From positions 17,114 through 64,278 of the forward strand of contig PFXI01000088.1 in NCBI GenBank assembly GCA_002791575.1: a DNA stretch of 47,165 nt, written 5' to 3'. Positions 1 through 8,182 of this stretch are shown here, in pieces; the stretch's first letter is position 1; each line of letters starts with the position of its first letter. Under the pieces are notes generated by a model that was given only the letters and a program-made list of their open reading frames with translations, was not told the DNA's origin and ran no database searches. Position numbers and translations under genes: made by a program. This stretch comes from Zetaproteobacteria bacterium CG_4_9_14_3_um_filter_54_145. GTDB lineage: Bacteria > Pseudomonadota > Zetaproteobacteria > Mariprofundales > Mariprofundaceae.

Positions 1-10
1 ACTTCTTCTC

Positions 11-835
11 TCACAATTTTTCTGTTGAAGTGCCAAATGCAGATGATAGATACAAAAGCCTATCTCGCTCATCTGCCAAAGAACCTTCGGGGAGAGTTTT
101 TAACAATGAATATTTTTCTACTAACGGTTTGAACTTCTCTCCCCAGGGAGAAATGCAATTGTAGCAGAGTAAGACCAATTCACTGGACGAAAGCTGTGCT
201 CGAATGATATTGGTGTAGTCTCGCTTCCTCTCAATTGAGGACTGATCAACCATCTTGATGATTGTGTAAAGGTTTCGAAAATAGTGACCTAGTAGGTGCT
301 GATACTCTTCATAAAACCCTTTATAGGTCTGATGAAGAATAGCTACATCATAAGGTTCTTTTAATATTATATCTCGAATCCATCCCACGAGTATTTGATT
401 TAAGGTAAATATGCACCGTCTACCTGTATGAATGTCGGCACTGCCGCCATGCCTAGCCATCATAAATTGGTCTTTTATTTCCAACTGATCAACAATCTCA
501 TTATGCAGAGAAAGCATTTGAAAGAATGTGTTTTCAAACCTTTGCTGCTGCATTGTCTTATTTTGCTCTTCGAGTTGCCGTTTCTGATCTATGAGAACTT
601 CACGGGTCTGCTCCAACTCTTTACGCTGAAGCTCCAGCTCTTTACTTTGGAGTATCACAGCATAGATAACACCCGCGAATGCCAACCCAGAGAAAAGAGC
701 GTTGACTGAACCAAACTGATCGCCAAAAGTTCCCGGCCCATCTGTCCCACTCATTATTCCAGGCAACAAAATCCCAACAATCCCCCACAACAGAAATACA
801 ACAACAATACCAACCAGCACATGCCACATTTTCAT
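11..835 (-). CDS. Putative phage abortive infection membrane protein (putAbiC-like)
   Basis: The 274-residue product has two N-terminal membrane segments (about residues 5-28 and 46-63), a charged coiled coil rich in Glu, Gln and Lys (about 64-98), and then a soluble helical domain that opens with a FENTFFQML-LHNEIV stretch. That layout matches my memory of the putative phage abortive infection family (Pfam putAbiC); I could not search. The likely role is inner-membrane phage defence, with unknown mechanism. Its ATG overlaps the stop of the upstream methyltransferase relic (ATGA at 835-832), so it was translationally coupled to it. Base composition is visibly more AT-rich than the neighbouring core genes, which suggests transfer. 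The gene is complete, with TGA at 13-11. Confidence 0.7.
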   Translation of the reverse strand: MKMWHVLVGIVVVFLLWGIVGILLPGIMSGTDGPGTFGDQFGSVNALFSGLAFAGVIYAVILQSKELELQRKELEQTREVLIDQKRQLEEQNKTMQQQRFENTFFQMLSLHNEIVDQLEIKDQFMMARHGGSADIHTGRRCIFTLNQILVGWIRDIILKEPYDVAILHQTYKGFYEEYQHLLGHYFRNLYTIIKMVDQSSIERKRDYTNIIRAQLSSSELVLLCYNCISPWGEKFKPLVEKYSLLKTLPEGSLADERDRLLYLSSAFGTSTEKL

Positions 836-1098
836 TCAGTAGCCCTCTCCTGATTCAGCTTGAAGAGCCGTGCGAGGATTTCTTCGTAGGGTATATCGGG
901 GGTGTAATCGGCCCAGCCATCGCCACCGCCGGTTTTCTTCGCCCCGCGTTCAAAACAGAATCGCTCGCCGGTCGGGTCGGCTACATGTGGCGGGGCCTCG
1001 CCGAGCAGTGAGCAGATATCGTTGAAATGCGACTGAGCGGCAGAGCGCTCTTTCAACCCTGAATGACGCCAGCGTTCAATGAACTCTTTCGGCGTCAC
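832..1098 (-). pseudogene. Internally deleted relic of an MmeI/YeeA-type DNA methyltransferase
   Basis: An 88-codon frame begins MTPKEFIERWRHSG and runs to a GGGDGWAD motif. I recognise this as the start of large class I SAM-dependent DNA methyltransferases of the MmeI/YeeA/DrmMI kind, which usually exceed 800 residues. After GWAD the frame jumps to YTPDIPYEEILARLFKLNQERA, which resembles the extreme C-terminus of the same proteins (a Y-GW-D, then EEIL-RLL-LN-ERA). The whole catalytic core, including the SAM and NPPY motifs, is therefore missing. The join lies inside a short sequence present at both ends of a full-length gene, as expected for a microhomology deletion. The reading frame is kept and overlaps the abortive-infection gene by ATGA. 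No methyltransferase activity is expected. Confidence 0.65.
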
Positions 1099-1186
1099 CT
1101 GTTATTTTTACGCTTGATATGCACACGCCCTCCAACCCTTGCCAAACTATAGACCAAACGCGGGCAGAGGCAAAATCAGCGCCTCC

Positions 1187-1516
1187 TTACTGGCAACCTG
1201 AAAGTATCGCAGTGAGCCGTTCGATATCGGCGAGCAGGGTCGGGGCGGTCTGTCCGGCAATCAGCGCGGCAAGGGGGGCGGCCAGATCACTGCACTGCCG
1301 GTAATACATCCATTTGCCATCACGCCGGGCCTGCACAAGACCTGCTCGACGCAGCTGGCCCAACTGGCGCGAAACCGTACTCTGCGGCAGCTCCAGCGCC
1401 GCGGTCAGATGACAAACGCACAACTCATCATGCGCCGAAATCAGTGCAAACAGGCGCAAACGTACCGGATCACCCAGCGCTTTGAACATCTCTACAATCA
1501 CACCTGCTTCACGCAT
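1187..1516 (-). CDS. ArsR/SmtB-family transcriptional regulator
   Basis: The 109-residue winged-helix protein has the ArsR layout: an N-terminal helix with ALGDPVRLRLFALI, a DELCVCHL metal-site segment (Cys33 and Cys35), a recognition helix LPQSTVSRQLGQLRRAGLV (about 43-61), and a beta-hairpin wing RRDGKWMYYR. Arsenic sensors of this family carry ELCVCDLC; here the third cysteine position is occupied by another residue, but extra cysteines sit at 75 and near the C-terminus (108). It probably senses a thiophilic metal(loid), but the ligand is unproven. It is the last gene of the sppA operon: its ATG lies 2 bases after the dehydrogenase stop, with GGAG seven bases before the start. No ars resistance genes follow; the defence relic begins 89 bases downstream. 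Confidence 0.85.
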   Translation of the reverse strand: MREAGVIVEMFKALGDPVRLRLFALISAHDELCVCHLTAALELPQSTVSRQLGQLRRAGLVQARRDGKWMYYRQCSDLAAPLAALIAGQTAPTLLADIERLTAILSGCQ

Positions 1517-1518
1517 AG

Positions 1519-2889
1519 CTAAACTCCGCAGACCACTGCTTTGATATTGACGAATTCCAGCATGCCGTAAGTCGCCAGCTCACGGCCATAACCACTCTCC
1601 TTGACGCCGCCAAAGGGCAGGCGCGGATCGGAGCGGACAAAATCATTGATCGCCACATTGCCGGCCTGCAGACGGCCGGCGATCGCGAGTGCCTTGTCTA
1701 TATCCCTACTGAATACCGCTGCCCCCAGCCCCAGACGTGAATCATTGGCCAGGCGCACAGCCTCTTCATCATCCGCTGCACGTATCAATGCCGCGACCGG
1801 CCCGAACAACTCATCATCAAAAGCGGGCATGCCGGGCGCAACCTGCTCCAGCAGCGTCGGCGGATAATAAAAGCCTGCCCCTGCCGGTATCGTGCCGCCA
1901 AGCGTGCAGCTGGCACCGGCGGCAATACTCTGCTGCACCTGTCTATGCAGCGTTTCACGCAGATCGGCCCGCGCCATCGGCCCCAGATCGGTATCCGCCT
2001 GCATCGGGTCGCCGCTGTTGAGTACGGCCAAACGTGACAGAACAGCCTCCCGAAACGCATCATAGAGGGCGTCTACCACTATCCAGCGCTTGGCTGCAAC
2101 ACAGGTCTGGCCCGTATTATTAAAGCGGCCGGCCACACAGCGATCAACCGCCAGCGCCAGATCGGCATCGGCAAGTACCAGATAGGGATCGGAGCCGCCC
2201 AGCTCCAGCACACACTTTTTCAGATATTTACCAGCTTGGGCCGCCACAGCCTTGCCTGCCCGGCGACTGCCTGTCAGCGATACGCCGGCGATACGCGGAT
2301 CGGCAATCACCGCGGCTGTCTGCGCATTATCACAATAGATATTTTCTATAACCGGAATCCCTGCCTGATGAAAAAGCTCCACCAACGCGGCCGCACTGGC
2401 CAGCACATTCGGTGCAGGTTTGATCAGTACCGCATTACCGGCCAGCAGCGTCGGCACAGCCAGTCGCACAACCTGCCAGTAGGGAAAGTTCCACGGCATA
2501 ACAGCAAGCACGCAGCCGAGTGGATCAAAGCGCAACTGTGCCTGCCGCCCGTCCATCGCCACCTGCTGACTGTGCAGCGCAGCCGGCCCCGTTTCAGCCG
2601 TATAGCGGCAGAGGCTGGCACATTTGCGCACTTCGGCTCGAGCCTGGCGAATCGGTTTACCCATCTCCAGCACCATGGAAGAGGCCAATCTTTCTCTATG
2701 CGTATCGAGAGCATCGGCCAGCCGCAGCAGGCAGGCGGCACGATGCGACACGTTCTGGCTCGCCCATGTCATTTGGCCGTCACTGAGGCTGGAGAGTTTA
2801 CGTTCAATAGCAGCAGCATCATCCTGCGCATACGATGCAATCACCTGACCGTTGACCGGATTGATGGATGTAAAACGGGTTTCAGTCAC
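1519..2889 (-). CDS. NAD(P)-dependent aldehyde dehydrogenase, succinate-semialdehyde type (Sad/YneI-like)
   Basis: Oxidises an aldehyde, plausibly succinate semialdehyde, to the acid with NAD(P)+. The product carries the ALDH signature motifs in order: MPWNFPYWQV near residue 135, the LELGGSDP glutamate motif, and the nucleophile in NNTGQTCVAAKR. The start chosen is GTG at 2889, overlapping the kinase stop (GTGA) and preceded by CGAGGAAC; this gives 456 residues, close to the Sad/YneI length of about 460 and beginning at TETRFTSINPVNG. An ATG at 2910 would add seven residues. It lies between a PfkB kinase and an ArsR regulator in an overlapping operon. The exact aldehyde is inferred only from family resemblance. 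Confidence 0.87.
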   Translation of the reverse strand: MTETRFTSINPVNGQVIASYAQDDAAAIERKLSSLSDGQMTWASQNVSHRAACLLRLADALDTHRERLASSMVLEMGKPIRQARAEVRKCASLCRYTAETGPAALHSQQVAMDGRQAQLRFDPLGCVLAVMPWNFPYWQVVRLAVPTLLAGNAVLIKPAPNVLASAAALVELFHQAGIPVIENIYCDNAQTAAVIADPRIAGVSLTGSRRAGKAVAAQAGKYLKKCVLELGGSDPYLVLADADLALAVDRCVAGRFNNTGQTCVAAKRWIVVDALYDAFREAVLSRLAVLNSGDPMQADTDLGPMARADLRETLHRQVQQSIAAGASCTLGGTIPAGAGFYYPPTLLEQVAPGMPAFDDELFGPVAALIRAADDEEAVRLANDSRLGLGAAVFSRDIDKALAIAGRLQAGNVAINDFVRSDPRLPFGGVKESGYGRELATYGMLEFVNIKAVVCGV

Positions 2890-3800
2890 GCGTGTTCCTC
2901 GTATTGCCATGTATTTGTTGGCTGCTCTGTCAGTAATTGTTCCAGCGCCGCTCTCTGTGGCAGTGCCGGCCTCGCACCCAGCCGGGTACAGGTAAGTGCG
3001 CCTGCGGCCGAGGCATAACGCAACAGATCCGGCCAAACCATAGCCCGCACCAGCCCCAGCGCAAAGGCACCATGAAAGGCATCGCCTGCGCCGGTGGAAT
3101 CCACGGCCTCAATACGAAATGGCGGCAGCCGCCCCTGCTCGCCCCCGGCAGCCCATAACAACCCCGCCGCACCCTGCGTAATCACCACATGGGAACATAG
3201 GCCGGAAAGCTGCCTGAGCGCCTGCTGCATATCATCCGTCGCACAGTACTGACTGGCGAAGCGGGCGGATGCCACCAGATAATCCACCTGCCCGGCCAGC
3301 AGCGCCGTCCCCTTATGCAGGGAGCCGGCATCGAGTACCGTTTGACTACCATGATTTTTAGCCTGCTGACAGATCGCTTGCGACAGCTGCGGCTCATGGC
3401 CATCAAACAGTATGACCTGAGCTTTTGGCAGCGGATCCACGGCGTCGGCAGAAAGCTGGCGTGTATCGCCCTTGTAGTTCACCACCGAACGCAGGCCGTC
3501 CGGCTTGGCCAGTATCTGAGATACCGGTGTGGGGTGGCAGCCACGCTGCACGGCCGAGATATCCACCCCGGCATCGAGCAACTCACGCAGATGCGCTTCG
3601 CCGAACAGATCGCGTCCCAGATAACCGCAAAATGCAGCCCTGCCACCCAGACGCGCTACGCAGACCGCGGCGTTGGCCGCCGGCCCGCCGCCACAGAGCT
3701 GCATGGCATCCGCCAGCAGTTTCTCATCGGCCAGCGGTTGATGAGCGACCGCCATGACAATATCCCACGATGCATGGCCGACACAGAGTACGTCACTCAT
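2886..3800 (-). CDS. PfkB-family carbohydrate kinase
   Basis: A ribokinase/PfkB-fold sugar kinase that phosphorylates a sugar or nucleoside with ATP. The 304-residue product starts MSDVLCVGHASWDIV, has the CGGGPAANAAVCVARLGG substrate/lid motif at about 36-53, and the second PfkB signature DSTGAGDAFHGAF with the catalytic Asp in GAGD near residue 240. The ATG at 3800 lies inside the last codons of the upstream gene (8-base overlap) and is preferred to longer in-frame extensions, which read as non-coding. The substrate cannot be assigned from the sequence. Overlaps on both sides indicate translational coupling with the YpsA-like gene and the aldehyde dehydrogenase. Confidence 0.87.
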   Translation of the reverse strand: MSDVLCVGHASWDIVMAVAHQPLADEKLLADAMQLCGGGPAANAAVCVARLGGRAAFCGYLGRDLFGEAHLRELLDAGVDISAVQRGCHPTPVSQILAKPDGLRSVVNYKGDTRQLSADAVDPLPKAQVILFDGHEPQLSQAICQQAKNHGSQTVLDAGSLHKGTALLAGQVDYLVASARFASQYCATDDMQQALRQLSGLCSHVVITQGAAGLLWAAGGEQGRLPPFRIEAVDSTGAGDAFHGAFALGLVRAMVWPDLLRYASAAGALTCTRLGARPALPQRAALEQLLTEQPTNTWQYEEHA

Positions 3801-4317
3801 CGGCTGTTCCCCGCAAAACGGCTGTGCCGACAAATGCGCGACCATGTCCGGGTTGCTGCTGCCACTGCCGGAATAACTCCGTAAGCAGCAAATATGCCTG
3901 CCTGTAGACAGGACAGGCCTTGCGCTCGCGCGGGCCGGCCACATTAAGCACCGCCACGCGTCGCACCGACAACCACTGCAGCAGCTCCTGCAATGATGCA
4001 TCGCCGGCCTCATGCAGACGCCAGACAAAACAGGGTTTGGACAGCGCCTGGCAACAGGAGAGGGTCAAAGCAGTGCCGCCGCCCGGCTCACCATGGCAGA
4101 GGATCAGCGTCGCATCGCTGTCACGAACATTCCATTTTGTGCGTGTCTGATATGCCTTACCCCGTGTCTCTGTCAGCGGATAATGCGCCGGAATCACCCC
4201 GTCCAGCGCCCGCCGCCCGCGCGGACACCAGCCGCCGACAGGTATTGCCAGTGACATCGCGGCATCCAGAGCCGCCCGATCCACGCCGGTCTGACCACCA
4301 CTGACGATTTTTTTCAC
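3793..4317 (-). CDS. YpsA-like putative nucleotide/molybdenum-carrier protein (cpYpsA family)
   Basis: The 174-residue protein opens KKIVSGGQTGVDRAALDAA, the hallmark of the cpYpsA/'putative molybdenum carrier' family with a Rossmann-like fold related to DprA and LOG proteins. A second conserved block, WNVRDSDATLIL (about 62-73), is followed by GGGTALT, both typical of the nucleotide-binding pocket. The molecular role is not settled; members have been proposed to bind ADP-ribose- or nucleotide-type ligands, and the molybdenum label rests on weak grounds. The start is a GTG at 4317 overlapping the SppA stop (GTGA). The C-terminal end overlaps the kinase start. Its place between a protease and a sugar kinase is unusual. 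Confidence 0.8.
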   Translation of the reverse strand: MKKIVSGGQTGVDRAALDAAMSLAIPVGGWCPRGRRALDGVIPAHYPLTETRGKAYQTRTKWNVRDSDATLILCHGEPGGGTALTLSCCQALSKPCFVWRLHEAGDASLQELLQWLSVRRVAVLNVAGPRERKACPVYRQAYLLLTELFRQWQQQPGHGRAFVGTAVLRGTADE

Positions 4318-6134
4318 TCGACGCGCAGATTACTCAGAGCCAGTGCACCGGGCTGGTGCAGGGTAAGCCCCAGCCAGCCGGCGCATTCCCGCAGCAAGGC
4401 AGGCGAGAGCGCTGCCGCATTACCCATCAACAGGGAGCTTTGCCATACGCCGGGAAACAACGCATCGGCTTTGCCGATAAGCTTGCTCAGTATGATCTCA
4501 CCCAGCCCCTGCGGCGGCCGGATCCAGTGGCGTCCGTAATCATCACCTAGCGCTGCCAGGCGTGCAGCGGCGTTTACTGCCGCATCAAAGTCGCCCAGAT
4601 GATCCACCAGCCCCAGCCGCTGGGCATCCAGCCCGCTCCAGACCCGCCCTTCAGCGATCTCCTTCACCCGGCTCTCTTCGAGCTTGCGACCGGTAGCAAC
4701 AATATGCACAAAACGCTGATATACATCGGATATGGTCAATTGCATCACCGCTGCCAGCTCCGGCGGCATCGCCCGGTCCACACGCATGCCACCGGCAATA
4801 CTTGTCGTACCCAGCCCGTCGCTATGCACGCCCAGCTCTTCCAGCCCCTGTTGCAGATTCAGCATCACACCGAAGGCGCCGATCGAGCCGGTGATCGTGG
4901 TTGCTGAAGCCCAGATCTCATCAGCCGGTGCTGCCAGCCAGTAGCCGCCGGAAGCGGCCACACCAGCCATCGAGACCACCACGGGCTTGCCCGCTTTCTG
5001 CAGGCGCATGATGGCGGTACGGATCGTCTCCGACGCCTGAGCGCTGCCACCCGGACTGTCGACACGCAGCACGACCGCCTTGATGGCATCATCTTTCTGC
5101 GCCCGTGCCAGCATCTCCAGCATGGACTCGCTGCCGACACTACCTGCCGGCTGCTGACCGTCGAGAATCATACCGCTGGCGGTAATAATCCCCACCTGAC
5201 TGTCATGCCCGTCATCGTTTTCGCTCACGGCGGCATGCAGATAATCACGGAAGGCAATCGCCGGATATTCGCCCTGCTCAATATCCATGGCGCCGGCAAT
5301 ATAGTCTTCGATTGCCCCCTGATCGGCCAGCTCATCCACCAGCCCTTCGGCTTTGGCCAGCTCAGCCAGATTGCCGTGGTAATCTTTCAGGTAGTGGCTA
5401 GGTGCATCCAGCACCTCCTGCAAACGCTGCACACGCAGGTTACGCATGCGGGCGATATCCTTCAGATAACTACCCCACAATGTACTCAGCAGAGCCTGAT
5501 TGGCTTCACGATCGGCATCCGACATATCATTGCGCAGCAACGGCTCAATCGCCGACTTGTATTTGCCGGCACGGAACACCTCGGCCCGGACATGCAGCCT
5601 GTCGAGTGCATCGCGAATATAATTGCGATACATGCTGAATCCTTCCAGCCCGACATAGCCCATCGGATGTAGAAATACGGTATTCGCCGCGGCAGCCAGG
5701 TAATACTGGCTCTGTGTGTAGTTCGGCCCGACAGCAACCACCATCTTGCCTGTGGCGCGGAACGCCTCGATCGCACTGCGCACCTCCTGCAGCTCAGGCA
5801 GGGAAGAGCGGCTCATCTCGTCCAGCTGCAGCACCATCAGGCGTATACGCTTATCCACCGCCGCCTGCCGGATAACAGCCACCAGATCATGCACGCGGGT
5901 TTGGCTCGTCGCCGCCCCGCCGGTCAACGGCAGTGACATCGGCGAGGGCAGTTCGAGCTCCTCGACAATCTGACCAACCGGATTCAGCACCAGTACCGCC
6001 TGATCAGGTACTTTGGGCTGCATGGAGAGCATCACGGCAGCATAAGCCAGAATAATCAGTACAAACAGGCCATTGACCAGAATACGGCGCAGCCGGTCCA
6101 GCCAGCGGAATAGTCCGGTGAAAAATGTTTTCAT
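4314..6134 (-). CDS. sppA: Signal peptide peptidase SppA, 67K type
   Basis: Membrane-anchored serine protease that degrades cleaved signal peptides. The 606-residue product has one N-terminal membrane segment (about 17-37) and the two tandem SppA domains of the long (E. coli-type) form. The Ser/Lys dyad is visible: Lys193 in AGKYKSAIEP in the first domain and Ser395 in GVAASGGYW in the second. The start chosen is ATG at 6134 (MKTFFTGLFRW); upstream in-frame codons lack protein character. It is the first gene of a five-gene overlapping operon and diverges from uppP with a 155-base spacer that should hold both promoters. Confidence 0.95.
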   Translation of the reverse strand: MKTFFTGLFRWLDRLRRILVNGLFVLIILAYAAVMLSMQPKVPDQAVLVLNPVGQIVEELELPSPMSLPLTGGAATSQTRVHDLVAVIRQAAVDKRIRLMVLQLDEMSRSSLPELQEVRSAIEAFRATGKMVVAVGPNYTQSQYYLAAAANTVFLHPMGYVGLEGFSMYRNYIRDALDRLHVRAEVFRAGKYKSAIEPLLRNDMSDADREANQALLSTLWGSYLKDIARMRNLRVQRLQEVLDAPSHYLKDYHGNLAELAKAEGLVDELADQGAIEDYIAGAMDIEQGEYPAIAFRDYLHAAVSENDDGHDSQVGIITASGMILDGQQPAGSVGSESMLEMLARAQKDDAIKAVVLRVDSPGGSAQASETIRTAIMRLQKAGKPVVVSMAGVAASGGYWLAAPADEIWASATTITGSIGAFGVMLNLQQGLEELGVHSDGLGTTSIAGGMRVDRAMPPELAAVMQLTISDVYQRFVHIVATGRKLEESRVKEIAEGRVWSGLDAQRLGLVDHLGDFDAAVNAAARLAALGDDYGRHWIRPPQGLGEIILSKLIGKADALFPGVWQSSLLMGNAAALSPALLRECAGWLGLTLHQPGALALSNLRVE

Positions 6135-6289
6135 CAGCGTCCTCGTTGCAACAGCACGTATAGGTTGGGTGCTATGCCAGATAATCGCGCCAGCGTAGCA
6201 GTGTCGCTTCGAAAAAACATCACGTAGGGTATCGCCGCATCTGTTACGAGCCGCAAAAAAAACACCGGCAAGAGTGAGGAAAGCTGACA

Positions 6290-7057
6290 ATGGATATACT
6301 ACAGGCGATCATTCTGGGGCTGATTGAAGGCGCCACTGAGTTCCTGCCTATCTCCTCTACCGGCCATATGATTGTCGCCAGCCAGTGGCTGGGCATCTCG
6401 CAGAACGAGGAAAACAAGGCCTTTGAAGTGATTATTCAGCTGGCCGCAATCCTTGCCGTCGTCGCCAACTACCGTGAGAAGTTCACCCTGGCCCATCTGG
6501 AGCTGTGGAAAAAAGTAGTGCTGGCCTTTATCCCTGTCGGCGTAGTCGGCCTGCTGCTGCACAAGCAGATCAAGGCCATGTTCACGGTAGAGACCGTGGC
6601 GATCATGTTCATTGTCGGCGGCATCATTTTTCTTGTTGTCGAATACCTGCATCGGGACAAGGTTTATCCGGTACAGCGGGTCGAGGATATGAGCTATCGC
6701 CAGGCGCTGTGGATCGGTATTGCCCAGGTATTCGCCCTGATTCCAGGCACCAGCCGGGCCGGCGCATCCATCATCGGCGCCCTGCTCGTCGGCCTGAGCC
6801 GCAAGGCCAGCGCCGAGTTCTCCTTTCTGCTGGCGCTACCGGTGATGATGGCAGCCAGCGGCTTTGACCTGCTCAAACACTATCAGGATTTCATCGGTGC
6901 CGATTTCACCGCCCTGCTGACAGGCTTTGTCGTGGCCTTTGTCTCGGCCTGGCTGGTCATGCGCCTGTTCATTACCTTTCTCGAGCGCTTTACCTTTGTC
7001 GCCTTTGGTGTCTACCGCATCCTGTTCGGTTGCCTGCTGCTATGGGTGGTGCTCTGA
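6290..7057 (+). CDS. uppP: Undecaprenyl-diphosphate phosphatase (BacA/UppP)
   Basis: Integral inner-membrane phosphatase that converts undecaprenyl pyrophosphate to the monophosphate carrier used for peptidoglycan and other envelope polymers, and gives bacitracin resistance when abundant. The 255-residue protein shows both family motifs, [14 protein letters not shown] at about 14-27 and [10 protein letters not shown] near 155-164, with several hydrophobic helices between and after. A GAGG element lies about ten bases before the ATG. The stop codon overlaps the lgt start (TGATG at 7055-7059), so the two envelope genes are coupled. It is divergent from sppA. Confidence 0.96.
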   Translation: MDILQAIILGLIEGATEFLPISSTGHMIVASQWLGISQNEENKAFEVIIQLAAILAVVANYREKFTLAHLELWKKVVLAFIPVGVVGLLLHKQIKAMFTVETVAIMFIVGGIIFLVVEYLHRDKVYPVQRVEDMSYRQALWIGIAQVFALIPGTSRAGASIIGALLVGLSRKASAEFSFLLALPVMMAASGFDLLKHYQDFIGADFTALLTGFVVAFVSAWLVMRLFITFLERFTFVAFGVYRILFGCLLLWVVL

Positions 7058-7854
7058 TGATGTGGCCAGCCATCGATCCGGTCGCCCTCCAGCTGGGGCC
7101 TTTGGCCATTCACTGGTACGGGCTGATGTATATCGCCGGTTTTTCCGCCACCTGGTACCTGGTGCGCCTGCAACTGCAGCAGTCGGGACTATGGCAAACA
7201 CGTGTGCCCGAACAGGCGTATGAAGGGCTGTTCACCGCGCTGATTCTCGGCGTCGTGCTCGGCGGTCGCATCTGGTACACGCTGTTCTATAACTTTGATT
7301 ATTACCTGCACCACCCGATTGAGGTACTCTATGTCTGGCAGGGCGGCATGTCGTTCCACGGTGGCCTGATCGGACCGATCATTGCCGGCTGGTGGTATTG
7401 CCGCAAACATGATCTGCCATTTCTGCAACTGGCCGACCGCTTTTTTACCGTTGCCCCGCTCGGTCTGATGTTCGGTCGTATCGGCAATTTTATTAACGGT
7501 GAGTTGTGGGGGCGCGTGACCGATGTACCGTGGGGCATGATCTTTCCGGGTGCAGGGCCAGAGCCGCGGCATCCAAGTCAGCTCTATGAGATGACGCTGG
7601 AAGGCATCGTGCTGTTTCTGCTGCTATGGAGCCTGAGAGGGCGTGACTGGCCGCCCGGTGCACGCGTGGCGCTGTTTCTGACCGGTTACGCCATTGCCCG
7701 TATTATCTGTGAGCAGTTCCGTCAGCCGGATGCCCAGCTGGGCTTCCTGTTCGGCTCGCTTACCATGGGAATGCTGCAATCCTTGCCCATGCTGATCGCA
7801 GGAGTCGTATGGCTGGCGATCCTCTTCCGCAAGCAGAACAGCGCAGGCGCATAA
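7057..7854 (+). CDS. lgt: Prolipoprotein diacylglyceryl transferase
   Basis: Transfers diacylglycerol from phosphatidylglycerol to the lipobox cysteine of prolipoproteins, the first step of lipoprotein maturation in the inner membrane. The 265-residue product contains the family signature GRIGNFINGELWGR (about 143-156), the GGMSFHGG motif and repeated hydrophobic helices. The ATG at 7057 overlaps the uppP stop; a second ATG follows directly at 7060. Its clients in this window include the cytochrome c lipoprotein and the OmpA-family lipoprotein, both of which carry lipoboxes. The end of the gene is followed by a promoter region for the xseB operon. Confidence 0.96.
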   Translation: MMWPAIDPVALQLGPLAIHWYGLMYIAGFSATWYLVRLQLQQSGLWQTRVPEQAYEGLFTALILGVVLGGRIWYTLFYNFDYYLHHPIEVLYVWQGGMSFHGGLIGPIIAGWWYCRKHDLPFLQLADRFFTVAPLGLMFGRIGNFINGELWGRVTDVPWGMIFPGAGPEPRHPSQLYEMTLEGIVLFLLLWSLRGRDWPPGARVALFLTGYAIARIICEQFRQPDAQLGFLFGSLTMGMLQSLPMLIAGVVWLAILFRKQNSAGA

Positions 7855-7873
7855 CAATTTGTGACGCTACGCA

Positions 7874-7901
7874 TTGACCGCAACAGCCTGCCTCCTAGAA
7901 T
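7874..7901 (+). promoter_or_regulatory. Sigma70-type promoter for xseB-ispA-dxs-tlyA
   Basis: TTGACC at 7874-7879 and TAGAAT at 7896-7901 are separated by 16 bases, a close match to the housekeeping consensus. It lies 68 bases before the xseB start in the only non-coding gap of this cluster, so it should drive the whole isoprenoid operon. Confidence 0.65.
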
Positions 7902-7969
7902 CTGCTCTCTTTATCTGGCATCACCGACTTTTCGGGTGTCGTTAATTCGAAAACAGGGAGTGTGCGGCG

Positions 7970-8182
7970 ATGACAAGCGCGAATAACAGCAAAGATCTCA
8001 GCTTCGAAGAGGCGCTGACCGAACTGACTGCTCTGGTGGAAAAACTCGAATCAGGCGCCCTGTCACTGGAAGATAGCGTCGGCGCATTTGAACAGGGCGT
8101 AAAGCTCTCCCGCCGCTGTGAATCCCTGCTCGATGAGGCGGAACAGCGCCTGCAAGTACTCAATACCAGCGACCCTGCCTGA
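7970..8182 (+). CDS. xseB: Exodeoxyribonuclease VII small subunit
   Basis: The small helical subunit of exonuclease VII, which together with XseA degrades single-stranded DNA from both ends. The 70-residue protein has the standard layout SFEEALTELTALVEKLESGALSLEDSVGAFEQGVKL split over two helices, followed by CESLLDEAEQRLQVL. The length is normal for the family. XseA is not in this window. The stop overlaps the ispA start (TGATG). The linkage xseB-ispA-dxs is a classic proteobacterial arrangement, which supports the call. Confidence 0.95.
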   Translation: MTSANNSKDLSFEEALTELTALVEKLESGALSLEDSVGAFEQGVKLSRRCESLLDEAEQRLQVLNTSDPA

